From contig OV050030.1 in assembly GCA_920105625.2 (NCBI GenBank), positions 176,653,315 to 176,717,314 on the forward strand: a stretch of 64,000 nucleotides of DNA, written 5' to 3'. Positions 11,298 to 22,300 of the stretch are shown piece after piece; within the stretch, counting starts at the first letter, position 1, and every line of letters starts with the position of its first letter. The DNA is from Clusia tigrina (Eukaryota > Arthropoda > Insecta > Diptera > Clusiidae). The notes under the pieces are model-generated. The model was not told the DNA's origin. It saw only the letters and a list, made by a program, of their open reading frames with translations, and ran no database searches. Position numbers and translations under genes: made by a program.

Positions 11298-11447
11298 TGT
11301 CAAAGGGTAGGAAACCCTGCCCTCTCATCTTACATTCTCTTATTGCACTTATATTTATGTTTATCCACTCTCACCCACTATGTAACATGAATATCGTCTA
11401 GTTCAATAAAGTTCAGTTTATACTCAACAATTGTCGCCTTCACTACA
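11298..11447 (+). repeat. 5' LTR (150 bp)
   Basis: Begins TGTCAAAGGGTAGG and ends CGCCTTCACTACA. AATAAAG at about 11404 may serve as a polyadenylation signal. It differs from the 3' copy at two sites (C/T near 11366 and A/G near 11406). Confidence 0.95.
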
Positions 11448-11493
11448 TGGTGGCAGAAGTGGTGCCTAACAAAGATAAAAATTAATAAAGAAT

Positions 11494-12413
11494 GGTAAAT
11501 GAAGGTGAAGAAAAGTCATCAAATTCGGCGTCATAATTTGTAAGACCTCCCAAACCATTACAAGTCACGGGCAACAATGCATCAACGGCTTGGAAAAGCT
11601 GGATACAGCAATATAAATGGTTTTCCACAGCTGCACAGCTTGACCAAAAACCGGCAGAAATTCAAGTGGCGACGTTGATGTCGTACATCGGTGCGGAAGC
11701 TATCAACATATACAACTCGTTCTCGCTAACGGAGGCAGAACAACTTAATGTGAAAAAAATAATACAAAAGTTCGACGAACACTGCTCCAAAAATAAGTGT
11801 TACTTTTGAGCGATATACATTCAACACAATGTTTCAATCTGAGGGTGAAGCGTTTGATGAATATTTTACAAAAATAAAGAACCAAGCAAAAAAATGTGAT
11901 TTCGATGTTATTGAGGATTCTCTATTACGGGACAAAATTGTGGTTGGCATAGGTAGTGATTCAGTGAGAGAAAAATTACTCGCTGAAGACGATATCGGGT
12001 TGGAAAAAGCTATTAAAATTTGTAGAGCGAGTGAGATGGCTACACAGCAGCTTAAAGAACTCCATAAAAAAGAAGAAAGAAAAGTAGAGGCAATTCGCAA
12101 ATATGCAAAACCGGCAAATAAATGGAACGAAACTAATAAAGCAGTCTACGATTGCAAACGTTGCGGTCAACAGCATGAGAGTCGTAATTGCCCAGCATTT
12201 AACAGAACATGCAAAATCTGTCACCGTAAAGGGCACTTCTCTCAATGCTGCTTTCGATCTAAGCGCAGCGAACATAAACACGTTGACGCTCTGCAGCAGA
12301 ATGCAAATACTGACTCTGACGCTCTCTTTGTTTTGACTGTTAACATAGCAGAAACAAACAAAGACGAAAAAGAAAATTGGTATGAAGAGATAAGGTCGAC
12401 AACAACAAAATAA
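11494..12413 (+). pseudogene. Gag of the mag-like element
   Basis: The ATG at 11494 starts a frame that hits TAA at 11536 after 14 codons. Beyond it, the capsid-like text (TAWKSWIQQYKWFSTAAQL, YIGAEAINIYNSF) runs to a frameshift and TGA near 11805, then continues from 11829 as a 194-residue frame. The latter contains two nucleic-acid-binding knuckles: CKRCGQQHESRNC and CKICHRKGHFSQCC (about 12154-12240). Gag would package the element RNA; two breaks disable it. Confidence 0.88.
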
Positions 12414-13102
12414 AATTCAAGCTGGACACAGCGGCTCAATGTAATGTAATTCCTCTAAGTCTGATAGACAATAATAAATCAAATAAAATGCAAGCCGTGA
12501 ATAACAAATTAATTGCGTTTGGAGGTGGAAAAGTCGATGTTTGTGGTGAAATTCTCCTAAATTGTGCTGTGCGGAATAGAAAATTCAAAGCAAAATTTTT
12601 GGTGGTAGAAGATTTTCCCAACTTTGAACCGCTTTTGGGCAAACAAGATTGCGAACGTTTTTCACTGATACTTAGAGTAAATGAGCTCAATTTTGATACA
12701 AAAATATTTGACGGATTAGGCAAGGTAAAAAACTTTGTATATGACATCGATTTGGTCGACAACCCGTCATTCGAACATTACGCTCCAAGAAAAATACCAC
12801 ATGCTCTAAAAGAAGCGGTCAAAAAGGAAATAGACAACATGGTAAAGCAACGAGTATTAACAAAGACAGACGAGATTACCCCTGCAGCGTCACCGATGGC
12901 TGTAGTTAAGCAAAAAGATAAGATCCGTGTTTGCATTGACCCAACAGACATAAACAAGAACATACACAGACGATATCACCCACTAAAAACAATCGACGAG
13001 ATAACAGCAAATATTGAAAATTCTAAATGTTTTACTGTATTAGATTGTAAAAAAGGATTTTGGCAGATTGAGGTCACGGATCGTACACGAAAATACTGCT
13101 AA
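12414..13102 (+). pseudogene. Protease and N-terminal reverse transcriptase
   Basis: The aspartic protease motif appears as KLDTAAQCNVIP (about 12418-12455), with Ala where Gly is usual. A retropepsin-like stretch and linker follow, then RT blocks: APRKIPHALKEAVKKEID, PAASPMAVVKQKDKIRVCIDP and CFTVLDCKKGFWQIEV. The frame ends at 13102. The next recognisable text is already past the catalytic loop, so the YxDD active site is lost by a deletion of roughly 0.2 kb judged from family length. Confidence 0.88.
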
Positions 13103-13107
13103 ACTTT

Positions 13108-13790
13108 TTGAAGCTAAACAAAGATAAATGTGTGTTTAATGTAAACAAAGTTAAATTTTTAGGTCACATTTTAACCTCTCATGGCATTGAAGCAGACCCG
13201 GATAAGATAACGGCCATAAATCAACTTAAACGACCAGAAACCAAAACGCAGCTTCAACGAATATTAGGTATGGCAACGTATTTATGTAAATTTATAAAAA
13301 TTTTTCGGAATTTACAGCCCCACTTCGATCACTTTTAAAGAAAGATGTTCTTTGGACCTGGTCGCCTGAGCATGAAACATCATTTAAAAACCTCAAAACC
13401 GTATTCTCCTCAACACCCGTGCTCCGCTATTTCGACCCGAATCTCGATGTAAAACTTCAAGTAGACGCTAGTAATTCCAGCGTAGGCGCCGCACTACTCC
13501 AAAATGACCAACCGGTAGCTTATGCGTCAAAATCACTCTCGAAAGCGGAGCAAAATTATGCGCAAATCGAGAAAGAGGCGACAGCGATTAGATTCGCTTG
13601 TGCGAAATTTCACGAGTACATATACGGCAAAAAACTGATTATCGAAACTGACCACAAACCTCTAGAATCCATCTTTAAAAAACCTCTTCATTCAGCCTCT
13701 CAGAGACTGCAAACAATTTTACTACGCGTTATACCATATTCTCCACAAGTAATATATAGGGAAGGGACAGAAATTAAATTAGCCGATTAA
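13108..13790 (+). pseudogene. RT C-terminus and RNase H
   Basis: Starts with LNKDKCVFNVNKVKFLGHIL, the post-catalytic RT block, and FIKIFRNLQPH. After a frameshift near 13335 comes an RNase H domain: LQVDASNSSVGAALLQ, ASKSLSKAEQNYAQIEKE and IIETDHKPLESIF. It stops at a TAA where LAD-x-LSR is expected. Confidence 0.88.
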
Positions 13791-13799
13791 ATGCTGATA

Positions 13800-15133
13800 C
13801 CGAGGAAGTAATAGAAGTCCACACAGTCGCTAAATTCACCACAACTACAATACATAAAATATATGCCGAAACAGCTAAGGATAGCAAATGACAAAAGCTT
13901 ATTCAATTCATACTCGATGGGTGGCCATCATCTATATCTGAGTTACCAACAGAAATTCGCGAGTTTTGGAATTTTTGTGACGAACTAACATATTGGAACG
14001 GAATAATCTACAAATCCACCAAAATACTAATACCAAAATCACTACAGACTGATATTTTAACAAAAGTTCTTTCAGGACATCAGGGAATTCAAAGATGCAT
14101 AAGCAGAGCACGATCAGTCGTATTTTGGATCGGCATGCACAAGGATATTAAAAACTTCGTTGAAAAATGTGCCATCTGTGAGTCTTACCAACCATCAAAA
14201 CAAAAAGAACCATTAATCATAAAACCTATACCTTCATTACCATTTGAAACCGTGGCAACAGACATATTTCATTTCCAAGAAAAATATCATTTGTTAATTG
14301 CTGATAGCTATTCTGGCTTCATGGACTTTGCAGTGCTTGAACAGTCAACGTCATTTGAAGTTATAAAACTTTTAAAAAACTGGTTTTCCACACACGGAAT
14401 TCCAGTAATATTGGAGTCTGACAACGGACCACAATTTAGTTCCAAAGAATTTTCAAACTTTACAAAATCTTGGGACATTCAACATCAAAAATCAAGTCCT
14501 TATTACCCGAGATCAAACGGCCTTGCCGAAAGGTACGTGCAGACAGAAAAGTCTATTTTGAAAAAATGCTCAAGGGACAATAGCGATATTTTTCTTGCCT
14601 TACTGAATTATAGAAACACACCAAGAAATGATGAATTAGAATCTCCGAATCAACGTTTAATGAGCCGAATCACAAGAAGTACAATACCGACATCAAACGA
14701 AGTATTAAAACCCCGAGTAGTAGCAAATGTACAAGCCAATATGAATAAACTAAGAAACACGTTCAAAGAAAATTATGATGAAGGTACAAAACGTTCTCAG
14801 CCGATTCAACATGGTGATCGTATCAGAGTACAACGCGGACATCGTAACTGGATATCCGGAACAATTGAAAATGAAAAAAATACGCCACGCTCCTTCTACA
14901 TTAGAACTGACGACGGTAAACTCATAAGACGTAATTCAATTCGCATACAACCAACAAAAGCATACATAACAGCACCACAAACAATTGTACCAGACATACC
15001 TGAAACCACAGAATCAACGGACACATCTCGTACGACAACGGCGGAATGTGAGATGACCAAACCATCATTACCAGCAATCAAGATGTCACGCTATGGCCGT
15101 ACTATTAAAGAACCAGATCGCTATAAACCTTAA
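13800..15133 (+). pseudogene. Integrase of the mag-like element
   Basis: The linker (to about 14040) contains one TGA near 13888. Then comes a zinc region (LSGHQGIQRC...KNFVEKCAICES) and the rve core with Asp in VATDIF (about 14260), Asp in ESDNGPQFSS (about 14420) and Glu in NGLAERYVQTEK (about 14530): the DD35E triad is complete. From 14135 the frame is open for 332 residues through a C-terminal domain and a Thr-rich tail to 15133. The best preserved protein of this element. Confidence 0.92.
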
Positions 15134-15243
15134 AATGGAAACTAGTCTACTCGCATATACTATACATATTTATATTTAACAATGAATTAAAGTCATTATT
15201 TTATTGAAGTAATTTTCTTTTATATCTAACTTAAAAAGGGGGA

Positions 15244-15393
15244 TGTCAAAGGGTAGGAAACCCTGCCCTCTCATCTTACATTCTCTTATTGCACTTATAT
15301 TTATGTTTATCTACTCTCACCCACTATGTAACATGAATATCGTCTAGTTCAGTAAAGTTCAGTTTATACTCAACAATTGTCGCCTTCACTACA
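15244..15393 (+). repeat. 3' LTR (150 bp)
   Basis: Matches the 5' LTR at 148 of 150 positions by eye. It is preceded by the polypurine tract at 15231-15243. Confidence 0.95.
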
Positions 15394-16060
15394 AGAACTT
15401 TGAAGAAACCTATGAAAAATATCCTAATTCGACTTTTCCCGACTGCACTTTCGAGAAAAAGTGTTATAAGTGGTATCTCTAAATTTTTAAATATCGATGT
15501 GACCATGTGACCACTTGAAATAACGATGGGTATTAAACGAATTTTTTAATCAATTGAATATATCGCTTGAAATTGATTATATTGATAGTATACTCGTATA
15601 TAGTAATATCAGCTGAAATTTCATCAATGAATTTCCGAATCCGGGTCTTGGCTGATCCACAATCATTCAAGTTTTCTCCCCAAAGCTAGCTTGCCAATTT
15701 TGAATAGCAAGTTTATATGACATGTGCAGTAAGCATTCAGAAAATCGAATCCAGTAATAAAGAATCAATAAACCAAACTGAAGATGTTCTGTTTTGATTT
15801 TTCTCTTAACTATGTCTTCCACTTAGTTAAATTCCCTACTGGTGGCGTCACATAAATAACACTTTTGCGTAGATTTTGTTTCTGTGAGCGCATTACAAAC
15901 TTTGCGTCGATCATGTTCTGTTTTATTTCGACAATTTTTGTTCCGGTTGTTTATTTCTACGTCTAATATTTGTTTTCTCTATTTGACAAATATTAATTGA
16001 TTCTTTGACAAATTTTATTTTCAGTGGACTGCAATATAGAGTAAGGACTTTCCTAAATAG
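15394..16060. other. AT-rich spacer
   Basis: No gene recognised. It contains a TATACTCGTATA-like motif near 15591 and a pyrimidine-rich tract ending TTTTATTTTCAG at 16024 that looks like a plus-strand splice acceptor. Confidence 0.5.
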
Positions 16061-16063
16061 ATG

Positions 16064-16243
16064 TTATAAAAACGGCGGAGTCAGTACCATCAGATCCATG
16101 AAAAGCATGATTCCCAGGGCTGTCCACCAAGCAATAAAAAAGACTGATTGTACCACAGCTATTAGGCTACCTGAGGCTGTAACCCCCATTTTTAACCTAT
16201 AAGTCTTCCTAATGCGTTCACTTATATTATCGTAGTATTCCAT
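16064..16243 (-). CDS. 59-residue hydrophobic small ORF, unassigned
   Basis: ATG to TAA on the minus strand. The N-terminal third is charged (MEYYDNISERIRKTYR) and the rest strongly hydrophobic (SLIAVVQSVFFIAWWTALG, then IMLFMDLMVL), so it would make a small membrane protein with one or two passes. The interval is also open on the plus strand just after a good splice acceptor (16005-16202). The 5' end touches a LINE RT remnant, so the start may be a chance fusion. No family recognised. Confidence 0.25.
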   Translation of the reverse strand: MEYYDNISERIRKTYRLKMGVTASGSLIAVVQSVFFIAWWTALGIMLFMDLMVLTPPFL

Positions 16244-16860
16244 TTCGAAAGAATGTAATTTCCCGAGACACTAATAGCGACATCATCCGCATACTCAACC
16301 ACCTTGCACCCTTCCCTCTCCAGTCGAACGAGCAGCCCATTTACCTCAAGATTCCAGAGTAGGGGTGAAAGAACTCACCATTGAGTCACAGACTTCTTGG
16401 CCGACGCCATCCCCAGCTGTGAATTGATTATCCTGCTAGTAGGGTTCCACCTCCAAGTCTAGCATCGCACCGATTATTGCATCTGATTTGATGTTTGTTA
16501 AAAGCTCCCTCAATGTCCAGGAAAGCCACTAGGGAGAACTCCTTGTTATGCAGATAGCACTCAATACTAGAGACGCTAAAGAGTGTAAAGGGGTCTCAAC
16601 CGATTTGCCCTTGAAGTAGGCATGATGAGAGACTGACAGCTTTTGTCTGTCTATAGTGAGCCTCAGATAAATGTCTAATAACCTTTCCAGGATTTTCAGA
16701 CAGAAGGAAGACAGACTAATGGGCTTTAGGTCCCCTGGGGCTGTGTGCGAGATTTTGCCGGCCTCACATACTTTCATGAGTCTGAAATATATGCTAATTC
16801 AAGACAACTTTTGTAGATCTTGAGCAGCCACTCTGATGAGGTCGTAACTTCTTTAAGTAA
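16244..16860 (-). pseudogene. LOA/R1-group LINE reverse transcriptase fragment
   Basis: On the minus strand, right to left: GDLKPISLSSFCLKILERLLD (block like KDLRPISLSSF), SVSHHAYFKGKSVETPLHSL, and after frameshifts VLSPLLWNLEVNGLLVRLE leading to the catalytic VVEYADDVAISVSG (about 16268-16290). The HAYxKGxSxETALHSL style is typical of LOA-type and related elements. Multiple stops. Both ends are lost. Confidence 0.8.
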
Positions 16861-16879
16861 TTTCCACGCTTCGACTTGA

Positions 16880-17216
16880 CTTGAGGCTCGAAGACTTATT
16901 TGAGTAGCAAGCGTCAACACACCTAATGGTTTTAATGCGTTCTCTGCAAGCGTCATAATCCATTTTTTTGCGACCTAGCAGCTTACTGATTTGAACAGGA
17001 GGTATAAAAGAAAGGAGGATTCTAGTCAGTTTTTGTTTCGTTGCAAAATCGTTTTTCATGTCTGCCACATTTTTCCCATCGGCACTTTAAATGTTTAGCA
17101 AAACTTTGAAATCTTACATCGAAATCATGCACGTCAGAAGGATTTGTACTTTGAATTACTTGTTGCCTCAAAAAACCTAATTTATCTTTTAGTGATGGTA
17201 ATCCGAAATTTTCCAT
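16880..17216 (-). pseudogene. Unassigned ORF remnant
   Basis: A 64-residue frame from the ATG at 17216 (MENFGLPSLKDKLGFLRQQV... ending HEKRFCNETKTD) appears to continue after a frameshift as LLGRKKMDYDACRERIKTIR. The mix of charged and hydrophobic residues looks like real protein, and the GRKxxDYxxCxER string looks like a conserved motif, but I cannot name the family. It may be host-derived or part of a DNA transposon. Confidence 0.35.
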
Positions 17217-17520
17217 AATTTTGAAAAGACTTAGACGGGAAAGAAATTATGTCTTGGGTTCAATCCTAAAAAGGGAAAAAATAAAATATCATAAGAAAAT
17301 TATCTACTGTTTTTCACATTTTAAGGCTCCAAGTACCTATTAAGCATAAACGCATAAAAACGCCAACCTCACACCCCGAAAATCGCAGGTTCAAATTCTG
17401 CCACGGGCTTGGTCTCAAAAATGCTTCTTTCTAAAAAATCTTTTTCTCTTTGAGTCGAATCTCTTAATTGCTAATACTTATTCTCCAACACCTTGCAGTC
17501 ATAATTAATTATGTTGTAAG

Positions 17521-17557
<37 letters not shown>

Positions 17558-18234
17558 TAAAATCGTAAATATGAAAGCCTAAATTTACTCGTATACAAGT
17601 ATGCAATGCCACATAAAAAATAATTGTACACTGAGTAATTTCAGATAAAGTTAAATATTTTGAATTCACGCAAGCATTTGCAAGATTGTGTTTATGGTTT
17701 TGAAAGACAAAACTCCATATCATACACAATTTTACGACTGAATTATCACTTCAAAAACTCAACATTTTCGAACCTTTTTTTAAAAATATAAAAAAAAAAT
17801 ACTGATGAGCATCATTCTAAATAATATTCTTTTAGTTGAAATGAAAAATACCTGAAGTTGACGGATCCATGGCGAAATTGCTACTTTTAATAATTATTTT
17901 AATGAAAAACATACTTTAAATGTTATAGAAAATAATTTGAATCGTTTTGTACAAAAATACAAAAGAAAACAGAACTTTGATAAAGCAATGTTGTCATCGT
18001 GACCAACTTGGGTGAAAAATTCTTCTAATTAAATCGGTACCAAATAATGTAATAAATAAGGTATGTTTTTTAAATTTTTTTATCATACTAAATTCTATAA
18101 TTAAAATTGCTTCAAGCACTGGCGTGGAGCATCAATTTATCCATTACTTAGTTGTAAACTTTTTGAAATTATTGTTGGTTTATATTGAAAGATACAATAA
18201 AGAAATCCATGTTTAATTAAAAATATATATTAAG
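17217..18234. other. AT-rich spacer with (TAA)n and a tRNA-like patch
   Basis: No gene. A (TAA)n microsatellite lies at about 17523-17560. At 17380-17402 GCAGGTTCAAATTCTGC resembles a tRNA T-arm with a B-box-like core, with no convincing full tRNA around it. Confidence 0.5.
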
Positions 18235-18515
18235 TCATTGTAGAGCCAATATGGACTTGGGGTGTCCAGATGTGAGGCACCACATCACCATAAAATATTG
18301 ACAAACTTAACGCAATCAATCCATATCTCAGGTTTGTTACAGGTGCTCCCTGGCACATAAAAATGAACTTATTCACAGAAATCTAAATGGATCTACGATA
18401 AAAAGAACAATAAAAAATGCTGCAGAATTACACCCGAATATCTTGAAAAGAAAGCTCTTGTCAAATAACTATCAAGAGCGATTAAAAAGGGAAGATACCA
18501 TTAAAATGCTAAAAT
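18235..18515 (+). pseudogene. Jockey-like ORF2 C-terminus (+ strand)
   Basis: Plus-strand text reads EPIWTWGVQM, NIDKLNAINPYLRFVTGAPW and, with frame changes, LNGSTIKRTIKNAAELHPNI: the C-terminal region of Jockey-type ORF2 that follows RT (compare KPIW...GAPW). It stops around 18515 and both ends are undefined. Confidence 0.7.
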
Positions 18516-18820
18516 AATGATTTTTTCTTATACACTCTTACGAGAGAGAACTCCTTGGCTTATCACAGAGCTCGCAGATATCTTTAAAATTTGGAGAACA
18601 TGAACTGTCAGCAGTGGTAAATCATTAAGATATTTCCAAAAATCCATAACATTTTTTTTTTATCCATAACATTTTTTTCAAATTTCATCCAATTGGTTTT
18701 CGTCAAATCACATTAAAGGAGTATTTGAACTCTCAAAACATATATTGTTTTTAGGCCACTTTCAATAAAACAAAGTACTAAAGGTCTGTCATTGTTTTCT
18801 TTTTAAATATATATTATAGA
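18516..18820. other. AT-rich spacer before the BEL element
   Basis: No gene. ATCCATAACATTTTTTT is duplicated near 18640-18675. The last five bases, ATAGA (18816-18820), are the left half of the BEL target duplication. Confidence 0.6.
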
Positions 18821-19323
18821 TGTTTCTATACCGATTAGTTGGTTTACTAATCGGTTGCCGATTCCTTGGGTGCAATACCGAAGGATCGTGATGATGACTT
18901 CAAGTGCAATACTGAAGTCTTATATCTCTTTGGGTACAGTACCGAAAGAGTGTTGTGGTTAATCAAGTATTGATTTTGAATTAACCTTGTGGTTGAAAGT
19001 GGCGACAAAGAAAACACTGTTGAATGGTTGACTTCAAAAGTATATCTCAATTTTTATTTATAAATTGATTGAATTTATATTATAATTTTGATTATGCTAC
19101 AGAAATAAATATATTTGTGGTGTCTGCAATTATGTGCAAGGCACCAGCGTTTGTGCGTACGTAGGGCAAATTAATACTTTAGCCCGCACGTGTACGGAAA
19201 TGCTGATGAGGCTTCACACGCTGTATATCCGTTCATCGGGTGTACTGCTTATTCTGCGTTCACGAGCGGGCATTGGTGATGGGAGTTGCTGATTGGAGTT
19301 TTGCATTGGAGCAGGTACAAACA
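18821..19323 (-). repeat. 3' LTR of the BEL element (503 bp)
   Basis: Relative to the other LTR it carries 13 extra bases near 19224-19236 (about TATATCCGTTCAT) and scattered substitutions. Confidence 0.96.
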
Positions 19324-19358
19324 TCATCCCGCCTGTTGAGCATATTCTCAACTTCGAA

Positions 19359-22300
19359 TTAAATGCTGTTTGCGCGAACCCGTACTCGAAAATCTGGAGC
19401 TCGTCGCCTCTTTTGCTTCGAATATCGCTGGTAAGAGATCCAGATAAGACAGATCAATGTGATGAGCAAACTGATATATCCGATGCTGAACTGATGGACT
19501 TCTTGGCTCTTAAGCGGTAGGTCCATTTGCTCATTGTTTTGCAATTGTTGCACATGTTCATGTAGGACTTGAATATCGTCCGTCAGGTTGGACTGGTATT
19601 CTAATGAGTGTGTTGCAGCCATTATATAATCTGCGATCAACTCAGTTAGATTCACTTTCGATATGATCGTGCTGGTGACCTTTGAAACATATGTCCGATG
19701 TGCCATTATGGTTGTATGCTCATCTCTTATGGTGCATCCTTGTCTCAAGGTTAAGGTTCCTATTCCCTCCAGTAATTCTGTAAGGATGTCTGAACCGCAG
19801 ATGACGCTGATTGTACGAGCTGGCTGTGCGATGTAGATCCATGAGTTTTCTTTAAGTAATGGAATCCATTGAGGTGAGTCGTGTGTGCGATGAACCTTGC
19901 AGCTTTTTGGGTTTGGAGTTTGACATAATATTTCCATCTCACATAGTCGATTGGTTGATGTAATGCGATGTGTTGGATGTAATTGCTTGCATACATGCAT
20001 ATTAGAATTGAATGCAGTGCATGTTGACAATTCTCCTGCTGATAACGAATAATATTTGTCTCGATGTAGATTAGTGACTATATACTCGATTGTCCCTTCC
20101 AACATGAAAATTCCAGTGCCTCCCAATATAGGTAGTCGAGTCACATGTACCAATTCGAATGGTTCTTGATTAGTTAATGGTAACTTAAGACGCACAATCA
20201 TCTCAGTTGGCGTGATACGTGCTTCCACAGAGATGAGTTTAAGGATCTCAATGGTATTCTTGCTGGGAACTTGTAACGTTGGTGGGAGATGGTCTTTGAT
20301 TGCTCTCAGTTGTTGTTGCAGATGAGACGGATACAGCAGAAGAGGATTGAGCTGTCCATGATGTGTGTCCGTCAGTACATCTAAAAAGAGCTCTTGATTT
20401 CGTTGGTAGTCCTGCATAGCCATAAGTACTCGACCGCACATCGCATTAAACATTTCGGCTATTGCATGGTGGGATTCTGACTTTGTGAAGTTGTCCTGCT
20501 GGCTATATAGATATTTTATTTGCTTGTGTAGTTGTTGAATTTGATCGTCAGATTTCTTTAAAATATTGCTAGTGGAGTCAATTACCGATGTTTGGTTTCG
20601 AATTAGGTGCAGAAGATGTTCTTCGTTGCGGGATATGCCGTTTATCGTTGCAGACATTTCTTTAGCATAGCTGGAGTCCAAAATTCCAAACAACGCATTA
20701 GACAAGCTTCCAACAATTGCTAATGGAGCGTCTCGCCGTTGACGATGGATTTGTTCGTCGTATTGTAAGTACTCATCATCTTGTTGGATTAGCTGCCATT
20801 TAGTACGGAACTGGTCCACAGTTTTCTCACAATTAATTGTACCGCTTTGGATACGTGAACACGCTCGCTGCATTGCAGTTATTCCTTGCATTATGTTGTT
20901 GCGCTCAAGCCAGTATTGGGACATATTGTAATACACAACTATATTCCAATCTGTTGTTGTTAAGTAAGTCAGACCCATTTTTTCGAAATAGAGTCCTGTT
21001 TGACTTCCGAAAGGTACCTTAGTAATGGGGTCATCACCTGCTACTAGAGCAATTAGAAAGCATATGCATAGCAACAATACTGACGAGGGTGACACAAATC
21101 GTCTTCGCTTAGCAGGTGTATGACTTATGCCGTCTTTCAGATTTGTGGCTTCTTCTACTGGAGCTGGATGCTTATCAGGTTGTTCTACTGGATTACTTTC
21201 GGTAGACATGGGTAATGGCGCGAGTAAATGGACGCCTCTTCTGGTGAGGCCTGTTGAAGTTCGAATTTCCGCTACTCGCACTAGGCCGTCAGCACCAGGA
21301 AATGTTTGAGTTACTCGACCAAGCCGCCATTTAATAACTGGCAAGTTATCCTCCTTCATTAATACCATTGTACCAGGCTGTAAATTATGACGCATGGTCT
21401 TCCATTTGTAGCGATGCTGGAGTTGGTTTAGATACTCCTTACTCCACCGACTCCAAAATTCCTGTTTCAACCTTGTGACTAAGTCCCATTGCTTCAGTAA
21501 ATTTATGTTCAGATTCTCATTGGGCTGGTCGACAACACTTGTCAATGGTGCACCTGTTAAGAAGTGACCTGGAGTTAATGCTGCGTAATCGTGTGGATCA
21601 TCTGACATAGGAGTCAGCGGCCGCGAGTTAACAATGGCTTCTATTTCAACCATAACTGTCTCTAACTCTTCGTATGTTAATCGGGCATTGGACAAACTTT
21701 TGTAAAATAGATTCTTTGCCGATTTAACCGCTGCTTCCCATAAGCCGCCAAAATGTGGCGATCTAGCAGGTGCGAAATGAAACTCGATTCCCTTGTGTGC
21801 GCAGAATTTCATCAGCTGTGATTTGGTATCTACGTTGTGGATGATGTCCGCAATCTGTCTCAATTGATTTCGTGCTCCTACGAAATTAGTCGCGTTGTCA
21901 CAATGAAGATGCCGACAGTTCCCTCTTCGGCTCACAAACCTCTTCAAGGCTCCGATAAAGGCGTTGGTCGTAAGGTTGCTTACCACTTCAATGTGTGCGG
22001 CCTTAGTTGCAAAGCAACAAAATATCGCCACATAACACTTTTGTGGCGCCTTTCCCCTTTGATTGTAATGAAATTTAAATGGCCCACAAAAATCGACTCC
22101 AGCGTGAATGAAAGGTTTATTTGGTTGAACCCGCGATGCAGGTAACTGTCCCATGAGTTGCTGCAATGGCTTCGGCATAGCTTTAGTGCAAGATACACAG
22201 TTTTTCACGATTGATCTGGCTATTGTTATCGCATTAACCGGCCAATAAGCTTCCCGTGTCGCTGCTTCTAGACCTGCTGGGCCAACATGCTTGTTATCAA

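Larger units (their letters stand above)
11298..15393 (+). mobile_element. Gypsy element (mag-like) with 150-bp LTRs
   Basis: Two 150-bp direct LTRs bracket a gag-pol region of about 3.8 kb. The first is followed by TGGTGGCAGAAGTGG, a primer-site-like sequence, and the second is preceded by AAAAAGGGGGA, a polypurine tract. Flanks AAAAC and AGAAC may be a 5-bp target duplication with one change. The gag knuckles, protease and integrase resemble the mag-type Ty3/Gypsy elements of insects. The element is internally deleted and carries several stops and frameshifts although its LTRs differ at only two positions. Confidence 0.92.

Noticed and set aside
17380..17402. A functional tRNA gene
   Set aside because: Only a T-arm-like stem is present; no acceptor, D or anticodon arms fit around it.
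19760..22198. Assorted short frames inside 19.3-26.8 kb on both strands
   Set aside because: Shadows of the long BEL frame on the minus strand.
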